NCBI RefSeq assembly: GCF_004217145.1
Contig: NZ_SHKR01000014.1
Location: 434,001-498,000 of the forward strand
Reading direction: 5' to 3'
Length of the DNA: 64,000 bases
Source: Kribbella rubisoli
Lineage (GTDB): Bacteria; Actinomycetota; Actinomycetes; Propionibacteriales; Kribbellaceae
Shown piece by piece: positions 25,698 to 34,899 of this stretch. Position 1 is the first letter of the stretch. Every line of letters begins with the position of its first letter. Under the pieces are notes generated by a model that saw only the letters and a program-made list of their open reading frames with translations, was not told the DNA's origin and did not search any database. A program made the translations under genes and the position numbers.

Positions 25698-26153
25698 TCA
25701 CACGTCGCGGAAGCCCAGATCGCGGTAGAGCGCGAGTGCAGGAGCGTTGCCCTCATCGACGCGTAGCGCGACGGTCGTCCCAGCACAGCAGGTCAGCAGC
25801 AGCCGTGCGATCCCCCGCCGCCGGTGGCTCCGGGCGGTGAAGAGTTCGATGATGAAGGGGCAGTCGGGGGTGTCGGGCCAGGGGGCGCGTTCTACGACGA
25901 GGAGGGCGCCGACGAGCTGGTCGTCGGCCCAGGCGAGGAGGCTGAGGGCTGGGGATAGTACGCCGTAGCCGTCCTCGAAGGTGAGGTTGATGTCGTCGAG
26001 TGCGTCCTGCTCGGACTCGGCAGCTACCCCGGGCTCATAGGCCTCGAAGTACAAGCGACCGAGTGCGACAGCATCCGCCACCGCCGGCGGGCGCAGTACG
26101 ACGCCTGGTACGGCGATCGGCTGCGTCGCGCCGGGGTGGCGGGTCAGGATCAT
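25698..26153 (-). CDS. GNAT family N-acetyltransferase, coupled to S10 peptidase
   Basis: ATG 26153 overlaps the S10 peptidase stop as ATGA; 151 residues beginning MILTRHPGATQPIAVPG. Acetyl-CoA motif FTARSHRRRGIARLLL, then VALRVDEGNAPALALYRDLGF. The longer frame running up to 27104 is antisense-free shadow of the peptidase and not used. Substrate unknown; translational coupling suggests it is made with the peptidase. Confidence 0.88.
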   Translation of the reverse strand: MILTRHPGATQPIAVPGVVLRPPAVADAVALGRLYFEAYEPGVAAESEQDALDDINLTFEDGYGVLSPALSLLAWADDQLVGALLVVERAPWPDTPDCPFIIELFTARSHRRRGIARLLLTCCAGTTVALRVDEGNAPALALYRDLGFRDV

Positions 26154-27625
26154 CGGTTGGATGCGCCGCCGATGAACGTGCCGAGGTCGGCGGCTTGCTG
26201 GACGCGGGAGTCTTCGTGGATGTACATCATGTGGCCCGCCGGGTAGTACTTCGTTTCGATGTTGGCGGTCAGCTCCGCGGGGATCTGCAGGCGCGCCAGC
26301 GTGTGCTCGGTGGCGAAGTACGGCGTCGCGCCGTCGTAGTGCCCGGAGGCGACGTACACCTTCAGGTGCGGGTTGACGCGCATCGCCTCGGCGAGCTTGT
26401 CGGCGACCATGATCTGCTGGCCCTCGAACTCCTTGAACGACCAGTTCTTCGCGGCGTCCATGTTCAGCACCTCGTACGGCAGGTCGTTCTCGTAGCCGAG
26501 CTCGACGCGGACGTAGTGGTTGAGTGCCGCGGCGTACGGACCGGTGATCGCGTTCATCGACGGGTCGCGATCCGGTGTCTCCGAACCGTAGTCGGCGTTC
26601 CAGCCGGTGAAGCGCCCGTCGATGCGGCCGACGGTTTGGCGTCGTGAGCGCAGCAGCTCGCCGAAAAATCGCATGTGCTCGATGCGCAGATTCACGCGGT
26701 CGATGTAGTCCTCGCTGAGTCCCGTCAGCGCCGCCAGCCGGGTGACGACCTCGGCGCGGTAGTCCGCCGGAATCCGGTTGCCCTGGGCAAGCGCATTCGG
26801 ATACCGCCCGGCCGCGAACCGTTCCGCGTCGGCGAGCAGTTCCTCGAGCGTCTGGTCCGGCACGAGACCGTGGTAGTGCGCGATCGCGGCGTACGTCGGC
26901 AGGAACAGCGCGTACGGCAGGTCGTTGCCCGGCGTGAAGTCGAGCGACCCGAACTCCAGCACGACCGAGATCAGCATGACGCCGTTCAGGTACATCCCGT
27001 ACCGCTGCTGCAGATGCGCGGACAGCCCGGCCGCGCGCGTCGTACCGTAGGACTCGCCGGCCAGGAACTTCGGCGACATCCACCGCCCGTTCCGCGACGT
27101 CCACAGCCGGATCACCTCGCCGACCGACTCCAGGTCGCGGGTGAACCCGTGGTAGTCCCCCGGCTTCTCCCCCTCGACCGCGCGCGAGAACCCGGTCGAC
27201 ACCGGGTCGATGAACACGACGTCGCTGTACTTGAGCAGCGTCTCTTCGTTGTCGACGATCGAGTACGGCGGGGGCGCGAGCTCACCCACATCGCCGGACA
27301 CCACGCGGCGCGGGCCGAGCAGCCCGAGGTGCAGCCAGATGCTCGAAGAGCCGGGCCCGCCGTTGAACGCGAACGTCACCGGACGCTCCGCGGCATCGGC
27401 GTCGTCCAGCGTGTACGCCGTGAGGAACACCTCGGCCTTCGGCTTCAGCCCCTCGAACTTGCCGTCGGTGTACACCTCCTCGCGAAGCACGATCCGCCCG
27501 GTCGTCGCCGTGTACCGAAGCTCCTGCCCGTCGACGGTGATCGTGTGCTGCGACGTCACCAGATCGTCGACCGGCTTCGCGGGCTTGGTCTCGGTTTCGG
27601 TCTCCGTCTGCTCCTCGTTCGCCAT
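26150..27625 (-). CDS. S10-family serine carboxypeptidase-like protein
   Basis: 491 codons from ATG 27625 (MANEEQTETETETKP). Oxyanion-hole motif FAFNGGPGSSSIWLHLG near 85; nucleophile motif KFLAGESYGTTRAAGL (Ser near 183); Asp in YVASGHYDGATPYFATEHTL and His in YPAGHMMYIHED near the end. S10 peptidases remove C-terminal residues, usually in acidic compartments. This bacterial form has no signal peptide, only an acidic Glu/Thr-rich N-terminus, so it may be cytoplasmic. The last codons overlap the GNAT. Confidence 0.9.
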   Translation of the reverse strand: MANEEQTETETETKPAKPVDDLVTSQHTITVDGQELRYTATTGRIVLREEVYTDGKFEGLKPKAEVFLTAYTLDDADAAERPVTFAFNGGPGSSSIWLHLGLLGPRRVVSGDVGELAPPPYSIVDNEETLLKYSDVVFIDPVSTGFSRAVEGEKPGDYHGFTRDLESVGEVIRLWTSRNGRWMSPKFLAGESYGTTRAAGLSAHLQQRYGMYLNGVMLISVVLEFGSLDFTPGNDLPYALFLPTYAAIAHYHGLVPDQTLEELLADAERFAAGRYPNALAQGNRIPADYRAEVVTRLAALTGLSEDYIDRVNLRIEHMRFFGELLRSRRQTVGRIDGRFTGWNADYGSETPDRDPSMNAITGPYAAALNHYVRVELGYENDLPYEVLNMDAAKNWSFKEFEGQQIMVADKLAEAMRVNPHLKVYVASGHYDGATPYFATEHTLARLQIPAELTANIETKYYPAGHMMYIHEDSRVQQAADLGTFIGGASNR

Positions 27626-27669
27626 GTCGAGCACCCTAATCCACCGCGGCGAGCGCTAGCGTTGGGTTT

Positions 27670-28038
27670 ATGGCGACGATTCTGCACATCGCGTTCGTGG
27701 ACCAGTGGGAGGCTGCGCGCGAGGCCGGGTGCTACCGGTGGTCGACCCGCGGCAAGAGCCTCGACGACGGCGCCACCTTCATCCACGCGTCCCGGCCCGA
27801 ACAGGTCGCGATGGTGGCCAACTTCGCGTACGACGACGTGGACCAGCCGCTCTGCCTGCTGGTGATCGACACCGCGCGGCTGGTGTCCGCCCTGTGCGAC
27901 GAGGACCTGGACGGGACCGGGATGAGCTTCCCGCACATCTACGGGCCGTTGAACCTGGACGCGGTGGTCGACGTACGCCCGTATGAGCGCGGTGCCGACG
28001 GCCTGTGGCCGGAGGTGTCCGAGGAGGCCGTATCCTGA
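27670..28038 (+). CDS. DUF952 family protein
   Basis: 122 codons. The family pattern is clear: ILHIAFVDQWEAAREAGCYR, then GATFIHASRPEQVAMVANF, then LCLLVIDTARL and a final FPHIYGPLNLDAVVDVRPYE. The DUF952 fold relates to glutathione-S-transferase C-terminal or ADP-ribosyltransferase-like folds; no activity is established. It ends eight bases before rnpB. Divergent from the peptidase. Confidence 0.9.
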   Translation: MATILHIAFVDQWEAAREAGCYRWSTRGKSLDDGATFIHASRPEQVAMVANFAYDDVDQPLCLLVIDTARLVSALCDEDLDGTGMSFPHIYGPLNLDAVVDVRPYERGADGLWPEVSEEAVS

Positions 28039-28045
28039 GGGGACG

Positions 28046-28445
28046 GAACGGGTCGGTCGGGCGATCGCGTCGTCCTTAACGGGACGCCGAGGAAAGTCCG
28101 GACTCCACAGGGCAGCGTGGTGGGTAACGCCCACCCGGGGTAACCCGCGGGACAGTGCCACAGAGAACAGACCGCCAGCGGCTCCGATGAACCCCGTGGT
28201 TCATAGGAGTGCGGGTGAGGGTGAAACGGTGGTGTAAGAGACCACCAGCTCCACAGGTGACTGCGGAGGCTAGGTAAACCCCACGTGGAGCAAGGCCAAG
28301 AAGGACGCCGGGCAACCGGCGTCCGCGCGAGCGTTCGAGGGCGGCCCGCCCGAGCTCGCGGGTAGGCCGCTGGAGGTGCCCGGCAACGGTCACCGTAGAT
28401 GGATGATCGCCACCACAGAATCCGGCTTACAGACCGACCCGTTCC
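28046..28445 (+). ncRNA. rnpB: RNase P RNA, bacterial class A
   Basis: The catalytic RNA that trims the 5' leader of pre-tRNAs. Universal landmarks are present in order: GAGGAAAGTCCGGACTCCAC near 28090, ACAGTGCCACAGAGAACAGAC, GGGTGAAACGGTG, GAGACCACCAGC, and the 3' signature ACAGAAnCCGGCTTACAGACC. The two ends (GAACGGGTCGGTC and GACCGACCCGTTCC) pair to form P1. Length about 400 nt is typical of actinobacteria. Confidence 0.97.
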
Positions 28446-28464
28446 CCACCCTCGAACGCAGCTG

Positions 28465-29196
28465 TCAGTGGCAGTGGTCGTCGTCCGGTTCGACGGAGCG
28501 GCCGGCGGGCTTTTCCCAGGGTTCCTGGCGGCCCAGGGCGGTCAGGTCGAGGGCAGTCGGAGTGAAGGTCATCGAGTCCGGGCCGCGGCCGTAGGTCGAG
28601 TAGGTGTGGTAAACCTCGTTGCCCACCCTGAGGAAGCAGCTGAGGCCGTGCAGGTCGAAGGGCTGGTCCTGCTGGATGAAGTCGTTGCCGGGGCGCTGGT
28701 CCCAGTCGGCCTTGGTGCGGTAGTTGTAGACGAACGGCACGACGGAATCGTCCAGCGTGACCTGGTAGTCGTAGTTGAAGTCGCTGCCGTACGACGAGTA
28801 CCACGGGAACACCCAGCCGCGTGCGGCCCGATAGGCGGCCAGCTTCTCGTAGGGCGCCCGGGACACCAGCGCGAACGTCGTGTTCGCGCCGTGGAGGTGT
28901 TCCAGTGAGCCGATCTCGTCGACGAAGCCGGTGCAGTTCGGGCACGCCGCGTCCCACTCGGGCTGGTACATGATGTGGTACACGACCAGCTGGTCCCGCC
29001 CCTCGAACAGGTCGAGCATTCCGGCCGGCCCACTTTCCCCGGCGAAGGCGTACGGCTTGTCGACGAGCACCATCGGCAGCTCGCGGCGCCGCGTGTTGAG
29101 CGCATCGCGCTGCTTTGTGAACGCCTTCTCCTCCGCCAGCAGCGCGACCCGCGCGGCGAGCCAGTCCTCCCGGGACACGACCTCGGGCACGTTCAT
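28465..29196 (-). CDS. DUF899 thioredoxin-like protein
   Basis: 243 codons with GAGGAG before ATG 29196. The DUF899 pattern is visible: RDALNTRRRELPMV, LFEGRDQLVVYHIMYQPEWDAAC(P)NCTGF with the CPNC pair, WVFPWYSSYGSDFNYDYQV, and GLSCFLRVGNEVYHTYSTY. The fold is thioredoxin-like; reductase or peroxidase activity has been proposed but is not established. Convergent with rnpB, 19 bases apart. Confidence 0.9.
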   Translation of the reverse strand: MNVPEVVSREDWLAARVALLAEEKAFTKQRDALNTRRRELPMVLVDKPYAFAGESGPAGMLDLFEGRDQLVVYHIMYQPEWDAACPNCTGFVDEIGSLEHLHGANTTFALVSRAPYEKLAAYRAARGWVFPWYSSYGSDFNYDYQVTLDDSVVPFVYNYRTKADWDQRPGNDFIQQDQPFDLHGLSCFLRVGNEVYHTYSTYGRGPDSMTFTPTALDLTALGRQEPWEKPAGRSVEPDDDHCH

Positions 29197-29386
29197 TCCA
29201 GCCTCCTCGGCATGAGATTCACCGGCGACGTCGGAGCCGGCCCGGCGAATTCGACACCCGTCGGCAAGGAAATTTGAGTGGGGTTGAGGTCTGGCGATGA
29301 ACGGGTTTTGGTGCGACCGTGCTTCGGGGGGTCCACGAGCTTGTAACGAGTCACGGCTACGGGGTCATGGGGAGGGGATTCGGACA

Positions 29387-32300
29387 ATGCTGTCTCGAAC
29401 CAGGAAATTCGGGGTTCTCGCGCTGTCAACCGTGCTGGTCGGCGCGCTGATCGGGGTAACTCCGGCCGCGGCAGATCCGCCGAGGCCGAAGAAGGATCTC
29501 GGCTACAGCGACAAGGCGTTGTTGCAGAAGGCACGGACCAAGGGCCAGAAGACGGTCACCCTGCTGGTCGCCGCCGACAAGGGCCAGAGCAACGAGGTCG
29601 CGAAGCAGGTCGCGAAGCTCGGCGGAACCGTCGAGAAGCGCACCGACTCGATCGGGTACCTGCGCGTCAAGATCAGCATCGACAAGGCCGAGGACGTCGC
29701 GAACGTCCTGGGCGTGAAGGCGGCTGACGTCGACGACGTGATCCCGCTGGAGGACCCGCGGCCGGAAGGCACCGTGGATCCGGCCCCGCAGCCGCCGCCG
29801 AAGGCAACGACTCCGCGGGTCAACCCGTACATGCCGACGGGTGACATCGGCTCGGCGCAGTTCGTCAACCAGCACCCGACCTGGGACGGCCGCGGCACCA
29901 CCGTCGGCATCCTCGACACCGGGGTCGACCTGAGCCACCCGGCGCTCAACACGACCTCGACCGGCGAGCGCAAGATCGTCGACTGGGTCACATACACCGA
30001 CCCGACGTTCGTCGGCAACACGAACGCGGACAACGACCCGACGTGGATCCAGATGAACACCACGGTCGACGGCGCCACGGTCGGCCTCCCCGGCGAGGGC
30101 AGTGTCCAGACAGGCACCTTCAACGAACGTGACCCGCGCCTGGGTGGCGAGCTCGGCAACGACGTCAACCGCGACGGCAACCCGGCCGGCTCGAGCGGGA
30201 CGTTCGGCGTCGCCTGGAACAAGGCCACCGGCAGGGTCTGGGTGGACACGAACCAGAACGGCACGTTCTCCGACGACCGGCCGATGACCGACTACAAGGT
30301 CAACTACGACATCGGCACCTTCGGGACCGACAACCCGGCCACGCCGATCAACGAGTCGATGCCGTTCGTCGTGCAGACCGACCCGACGGACAACGTGGTG
30401 AACATCGGGATCGTCTCCGGCGCGCACGGTTCGCACGTCGCGGGCATCGTGGCCGGCAACAAGCTGCTCGGCGGAAAGATGAGCGGTGCCGCACCGGGCG
30501 CCAAGCTGGTCTCGGTCCGGGTCTGCCTGTTCATCGCGGGCTGCACGAACCACGCGCTGCTCGAGGGCATGATCTACGCGGTCACCCAGGCACACGTGGA
30601 CGCGATCAACATGTCGATCGGCGGCCTGCCGGCGCTGAACGACGGCAACAACGCCCGCGCGCAGCTCTACAACTCGTTGATCGACACGTACGGCGTCCAG
30701 ATGTTCTTCTCGGCCGGTAACAGCGGTCCGGGTATGAACACCATGGGCGATCCCGCCGTCGCCTCGAAGGTCGTGGCCGTCGGGTCGTACATCACCAGCG
30801 CGAGCTGGCTGGCGAACTACGGCTCGAAGACCGGTCCGGCCGAGAACCTGCACCCGTTCTCGTCCCGCGGCCCTGCCGAGGACGGCGCGCTCAAGCCGGA
30901 GATCGTCGCACCGGGCTCGGCGATATCGGCCGTCCCGACCTGGCAACCAGGGCAACCGGTCGTCGGCACGTACACGCTGCCACCGGGCTACGGCATGTTC
31001 CAAGGTACGTCGATGGCCTCGCCGCAGATGGCCGGCGCAGGCGCGCTGCTGCTCAGCGCCGCAAAGGCGAACGGCCTCACGGTCACGCCGGCGCAACTGC
31101 GCAAGTCGCTGTTCTCGTCAGCACGGTTCCTGACCGACTACAGCGCCTACGAGCAGGGCAACGGCCTGGCTAACGTCAACGCCGCGTGGAACCTGCTGAA
31201 GCAGCTCCCGCGGACCGACACCATCAGCGCGAAGGTTCCGGTCAGTACGGCGCTGTCCGGCTTCCTCGCGACCCCTGGTATCGGTATCGGCATCAACGAC
31301 CGTGAGGGCGTCGTCCTCGGTACGCAGTACACCCGCACCTACACGTTGCGGCGTACCTCCGGACCGGCCGGCAACGTGAAGTACAAGCTGTCGTGGCTCA
31401 GCGGCGACGGCACCTTCGTCACCGCCGGCAACGTCATGCTGCCGCTCAACACCGACGTATCGCTGCCGGTCCTGGTCAAGGCCAAGTCCGTCGGCGCGCA
31501 CTCGGCGCTGCTGCAGTTCGACGACACCAGTTCACCGGGCATCGAGTTCCAGACCCTGAACACGATCGTGGTGCCGAACGAGCTGTCGACGGCGACTCCG
31601 GCCAAGACGGTCTCCGGGAAGATCGGTCGCAACCAGACCACGAGCTACTTCTTCCGGGTGCCCGCCGGCGTCACCGCACTCAAGGTGGACCTGACCGGTC
31701 CGAATGCGACGGCCGGCACCGGCCAGGCGCGATTCCTGCGCTTCAGCCCGTACGGCCTTCCCAGCGAGGACGCCGAGACCAACAGCCTGTACTGCTACAG
31801 CCCACCGGTCCCCGGCGGGTCGTGTACGGATCCGCTCAGCCGTACGGTCAGCAATCCGCTGCCCGGCGTGTGGGAGATCACCGTCGAGGCCCGGCGTACG
31901 TCGGACCTCCTGAACACGCCGTACACGCTGACGGCATCGCTGCTCGGGGCGTCGGTCTCGCCGAACCCCGACGTCATCGCCAGCGGCACGCTCGGGCAGC
32001 CGATCAGCCGCTCGTACACGATGACGAACCTGCAGGGTCCGTTCACCGGTAGGGCTGTCGGGACCGCACTGGGCAGCGCGAAGCTGGCCACCCCGACGAT
32101 CGCGGACGGCGCGCAGCAACAGTTCCAGGTGAACGTGACACCAGGGACGACCTCGCTCAAGGCCGCGATCGGCGGCGCGAGTGATCTCAATGCCGACCTC
32201 GATCTGTTCGCGTACAACTGCACGAGCGGAAGCTGCGTGCTGGCGGCGCAGAGTGCGGGCAGTACCGCCGTGGAGGCGGTCACGGTGAACAACCCGGCAG

Positions 32301-32578
32301 TAGGTATCTGGGTCATCCTCGTCGACGGGTTCGCCGTGCCGTCGGGGTCGACGACGTACAACTACCGTGACGTTCTCGCCAACCCGGCGTACGGAACGAT
32401 CGCGGTGACGGACGCCAACGCGCTGCGGGCAGCAGGCGCGGTGTGGACCGCGCCGGCAACTGTGACGCCGACTGCGGTAGCTGCTTCCGGGCGGGTTCTC
32501 TACGGCAACGTGGAGGTCCGGACGGACGCGAACGTCCTCATCGGTTCGGGGGACGTGATCATCCAATCCGTTAGCTGA
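29387..32578 (+). CDS. Secreted S8 subtilisin-family serine protease
   Basis: 1063 codons from ATG 29387, preceded by GGGGAGGGG; the longer frame from 29297 lacks a ribosome site. Signal peptide 1-29 (MLSRTRKFGVLALSTVLVGALIG...AAAD). A propeptide-like region is at about 40-115. The catalytic domain carries Asp177 in GILDTGVDLSHP, His347 in GAHGSHVAG and Ser542 in GTSMASPQMAG; an insert separates Asp and His. The C-terminal 400 residues look like two or three beta-sandwich (PPC/Fn3-like) domains. Extracellular protein degradation is the likely role. A hairpin terminator follows the stop. Confidence 0.95.
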   Translation: MLSRTRKFGVLALSTVLVGALIGVTPAAADPPRPKKDLGYSDKALLQKARTKGQKTVTLLVAADKGQSNEVAKQVAKLGGTVEKRTDSIGYLRVKISIDKAEDVANVLGVKAADVDDVIPLEDPRPEGTVDPAPQPPPKATTPRVNPYMPTGDIGSAQFVNQHPTWDGRGTTVGILDTGVDLSHPALNTTSTGERKIVDWVTYTDPTFVGNTNADNDPTWIQMNTTVDGATVGLPGEGSVQTGTFNERDPRLGGELGNDVNRDGNPAGSSGTFGVAWNKATGRVWVDTNQNGTFSDDRPMTDYKVNYDIGTFGTDNPATPINESMPFVVQTDPTDNVVNIGIVSGAHGSHVAGIVAGNKLLGGKMSGAAPGAKLVSVRVCLFIAGCTNHALLEGMIYAVTQAHVDAINMSIGGLPALNDGNNARAQLYNSLIDTYGVQMFFSAGNSGPGMNTMGDPAVASKVVAVGSYITSASWLANYGSKTGPAENLHPFSSRGPAEDGALKPEIVAPGSAISAVPTWQPGQPVVGTYTLPPGYGMFQGTSMASPQMAGAGALLLSAAKANGLTVTPAQLRKSLFSSARFLTDYSAYEQGNGLANVNAAWNLLKQLPRTDTISAKVPVSTALSGFLATPGIGIGINDREGVVLGTQYTRTYTLRRTSGPAGNVKYKLSWLSGDGTFVTAGNVMLPLNTDVSLPVLVKAKSVGAHSALLQFDDTSSPGIEFQTLNTIVVPNELSTATPAKTVSGKIGRNQTTSYFFRVPAGVTALKVDLTGPNATAGTGQARFLRFSPYGLPSEDAETNSLYCYSPPVPGGSCTDPLSRTVSNPLPGVWEITVEARRTSDLLNTPYTLTASLLGASVSPNPDVIASGTLGQPISRSYTMTNLQGPFTGRAVGTALGSAKLATPTIADGAQQQFQVNVTPGTTSLKAAIGGASDLNADLDLFAYNCTSGSCVLAAQSAGSTAVEAVTVNNPAVGIWVILVDGFAVPSGSTTYNYRDVLANPAYGTIAVTDANALRAAGAVWTAPATVTPTAVAASGRVLYGNVEVRTDANVLIGSGDVIIQSVS

Positions 32579-32590
32579 CAGCTGGGACTG

Positions 32591-32624
32591 CCGACCCACG
32601 CGTGCCGCGGCGCGCGTGGGTCGG
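32591..32624 (+). terminator. Hairpin terminator after the subtilase
   Basis: Perfect 12-bp stem (CCGACCCACGCG with its complement), 10-nt loop, 12 bases after the subtilase stop and 38 before the next start. No T-run of note. Confidence 0.7.
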
Positions 32625-32662
32625 AGCCCGTTTCGACCCGCAGGCGATGAGAAACTGGAGCC

Positions 32663-33808
32663 ATGCGGAGACGGATGCGGACCGGGATCGTGATCCTGCT
32701 GCTGATCGTTCTGCTCGGTGGCGCCGGGTACGTCGGTTGGGTGCTCGTCCAGCGGTCCGAACCGGTATCGCTGCCCGAGCTGACCGGGAACTATCAGGTC
32801 GGCCGGCGGACGTTCGAGTGGACCGACACACCACGCCGCGACCCGTACGCGAACGGCCCGCGGAAGCTCGCCGTCTGGCTCTGGTACCCGGTCGCGAAGG
32901 AGACCACCGGCCGCCGCGTCCAGTACGCCCCGGGCCAGTGGAACGGCCTGCACCTCAAGTCACCGATCTCGGTCTTCCAAGGACCGTTCGACACCCTCCA
33001 GGACCGGGCCCTCGACCGCGTCGCCGTCGCACCCGGCCGCTTCCCGGTCGTCGTACTGATGCCGGGCATGGGCCTGTCCGCCCCGATGTACGCCTCCATT
33101 GCGGAGGATCTCGCCAGCCACGGGTACCTGGTCGCGGGCGTCACACCGACGTACAGCGCGAACCTCACCGTCCTCGGCGGGCAGACCGTCGAGAGCAAAC
33201 CGGAAGCGAACCCGTCGAACCTCGGCGACAGCAGCGAGAGCTCGCAGCAGGTCGGCGACCACCTCGTCACCGTCTGGGCCGCCGACGCCCGCTTCGCCGC
33301 GGGCATGGTCGCGAAACAGCTCCCGGGCTCCGTCGACTCCTCGGTCGGACCGTCGTACGTCGGTCACTCGTTCGGCGGAGCGGCATCGCTCGAAGCATGC
33401 CGGCAGGACCAGCGCTGTGCGGCCGCGGTCGACCTGGACGGCAGCCAGTTCGGTGACGTGGTGACGAAGGGGGTCAAGGCGCCGATCATGCTGCTCGGCG
33501 CGGACGATTCGTGCATCACCAGCGTGTGCGGCCCGGACGCCAAGAACGACGCGGACCGCAACCGCGCACTGTCATTGCTCAAGGCAAGCAACGAGACGTC
33601 CTGGTGTGCGACGATCCCCGGCAGCCGGCACTTCAACTTCACCGATTACGGCGTCTACTACCTGGCCTACCCGCTCAGGAAGTTCCTGCCGCTCGGCAGC
33701 GTCGGCCCGCGCCACGCCCTCACCGTCACGAACGGGTACCTCAACACCTTCCTGTCGCACGCGATCTACAAGACCGCATCACCGGGCGCTCCCGCCTGCA
33801 GGAGCTAG
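32663..33808 (+). CDS. Membrane-anchored alpha/beta hydrolase, PAF-acetylhydrolase-like
   Basis: 381 codons. N-terminal signal anchor (IVILLLIVLLGGAGYVGWVL). Hydrolase domain: RKLAVWLWYP, FPVVVLMPGMG, nucleophile motif YVGHSFGGAASLEAC (Ser near 236), Asp in VDLDGSQFG, and His in IPGSRHFNFTDY. This layout matches the platelet-activating-factor acetylhydrolase/lipase-like family common in Streptomyces. Several Cys suggest extracellular disulfides. Substrate unknown. Its stop overlaps the convergent GNAT by 4 bases. Confidence 0.87.
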   Translation: MRRRMRTGIVILLLIVLLGGAGYVGWVLVQRSEPVSLPELTGNYQVGRRTFEWTDTPRRDPYANGPRKLAVWLWYPVAKETTGRRVQYAPGQWNGLHLKSPISVFQGPFDTLQDRALDRVAVAPGRFPVVVLMPGMGLSAPMYASIAEDLASHGYLVAGVTPTYSANLTVLGGQTVESKPEANPSNLGDSSESSQQVGDHLVTVWAADARFAAGMVAKQLPGSVDSSVGPSYVGHSFGGAASLEACRQDQRCAAAVDLDGSQFGDVVTKGVKAPIMLLGADDSCITSVCGPDAKNDADRNRALSLLKASNETSWCATIPGSRHFNFTDYGVYYLAYPLRKFLPLGSVGPRHALTVTNGYLNTFLSHAIYKTASPGAPACRS

Positions 33809-34281
33809 AGGTCCAACTCGTAGGTCTGGCCAACCAACGAGTCTCCCCACATCTCGTGCGGCTCGGTGGCCGTGAGCCGGAACCCGCGTGCCAGGTAGAT
33901 GTGGCGCGCGGCAACCAACGGATCGTTGGTCCACAACACCATCCGCTTGTAACCGGCACCCCGAGCAAACTCCAAGCAGGTATCGACCAAGGCCGCGCCG
34001 AGTTTCAGCCCACGCGCCGCCGGTGTCACCAGCAGGAGCCGCAACTGTGCCGTCGTCTCGTCCGGACCGCGGACGCAGAAGATGCTCCCGGCCCGCTCCC
34101 CGTCCACCTCGGCGATCCACGCCGCCTCGCGCTCGCCGTCGTGATCGGACGCGTACGCCGACACGATCTGCGCGATCAGCACCTCGTACTGCGCACTCCA
34201 GCCGTACTCCGCCGCGTAAATCTCCGCGTGTGCCTGCACCACCCAGCCGAGATCGCCCGGCTGCCCCAGCTTTCTGATCAT
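33805..34281 (-). CDS. GNAT family N-acetyltransferase
   Basis: 158 codons, MIRKLGQPGDLGWVVQAHAE at the start as in MarR-linked GNATs. Acetyl-CoA motif LRLLLVTPAARGLKLGAALVDTCLEFA, split around residue 85-110, and KRMVLWTNDPLVAARHIYLARGF near the end. Divergent from the TetR gene with 51 bases between, so it may be a target of that regulator. Confidence 0.9.
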   Translation of the reverse strand: MIRKLGQPGDLGWVVQAHAEIYAAEYGWSAQYEVLIAQIVSAYASDHDGEREAAWIAEVDGERAGSIFCVRGPDETTAQLRLLLVTPAARGLKLGAALVDTCLEFARGAGYKRMVLWTNDPLVAARHIYLARGFRLTATEPHEMWGDSLVGQTYELDL

Positions 34282-34295
34282 TCGTCCACCCGATC

Positions 34296-34317
34296 TACTG
34301 ACACGACTGTTTCAGTA
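34296..34317. promoter_or_regulatory. 22-bp inverted repeat, likely TetR operator
   Basis: Arms TACTGA and TCAGTA, with inner AC/GT pairs, in the 51-bp divergent intergenic region. It overlaps the -35 box and spacer of the promoter at 34298-34326, so binding should block transcription. Confidence 0.7.
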
Positions 34318-34326
34318 CGAGATACT
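34298..34326 (+). promoter_or_regulatory. Leaderless promoter for the TetR gene
   Basis: -35 CTGACA at 34298-34303, 17-bp spacer, -10 GATACT at 34321-34326; the GTG start codon lies seven bases after the -10, the expected transcription start. Confidence 0.65.
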
Positions 34327-34332
34327 AGCCCC

Positions 34333-34899
34333 GTGGCAACGACTAAGGAAGCCCCCTCTGCTCGCCAGCGGGAACTGCTCGAGCGCGCGTACGCCTACTC
34401 GCTCACGCACGGGCTGGCGGATCTGTCGCTGCGTCCGCTGGCGACCGCGATCGGGTCCAGCCCGCGTGTGCTGCTGTTCCTGTTCGACAGCAAGGACGGC
34501 CTGATCCGGGCGCTCCTCGCCCGCGCCCGCGCTGACGAGCTCGACCTCCTACGGCGGATCCAGGATCAGCACGACGTACCGCCCGGACTCGACGTCGTCG
34601 CGCGCGAGTTGTGGACCTGGATGTCCGCTGCGGAGAGGCGGCCGTTGATGACGTTCTGGGTCGAGGCGTACGGGCGCTCCCTCGTCGCACCTGAGGGTCC
34701 GTGGGCCGACTTCGCGCGCTCCACGGTCGACGACTGGCTCGAGTTGCTCAAGGCAACACAGCCGGATCCGGACGCCGTCCAGTCCGCGGCCCGGCGTACC
34801 GGCGTTCTGGCGATGCTCCGTGGTGCCTTGATCGACCTGCTCGCGACCGGCGACCTGGAGCGAACGACGGCCGCGCTGGAGGGCTACCTAGCCGACTAG
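34333..34899 (+). CDS. TetR/AcrR family repressor
   Basis: 188 codons from GTG 34333 (VATTKEAPSARQRELLERAY). N-terminal HTH: LLERAYAYSLTHGLADLSLRPLATAIGSSPRVLLFLFDSKDGLIRALL, read in pieces, is a standard TetR DNA-binding domain. The C-terminal ligand domain is helical, with FWVEAYGRSL near residue 100. Probably autoregulates through the palindrome in front of it and controls the divergent GNAT. Its last 12 bases overlap the RNB gene. Confidence 0.9.
   Translation: MATTKEAPSARQRELLERAYAYSLTHGLADLSLRPLATAIGSSPRVLLFLFDSKDGLIRALLARARADELDLLRRIQDQHDVPPGLDVVARELWTWMSAAERRPLMTFWVEAYGRSLVAPEGPWADFARSTVDDWLELLKATQPDPDAVQSAARRTGVLAMLRGALIDLLATGDLERTTAALEGYLAD

Noticed and set aside
29197..29386. A cyclic-di-AMP riboswitch before the subtilase
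   Set aside because: GC-rich leader considered because such switches precede secreted wall enzymes, but none of the conserved motifs could be identified.
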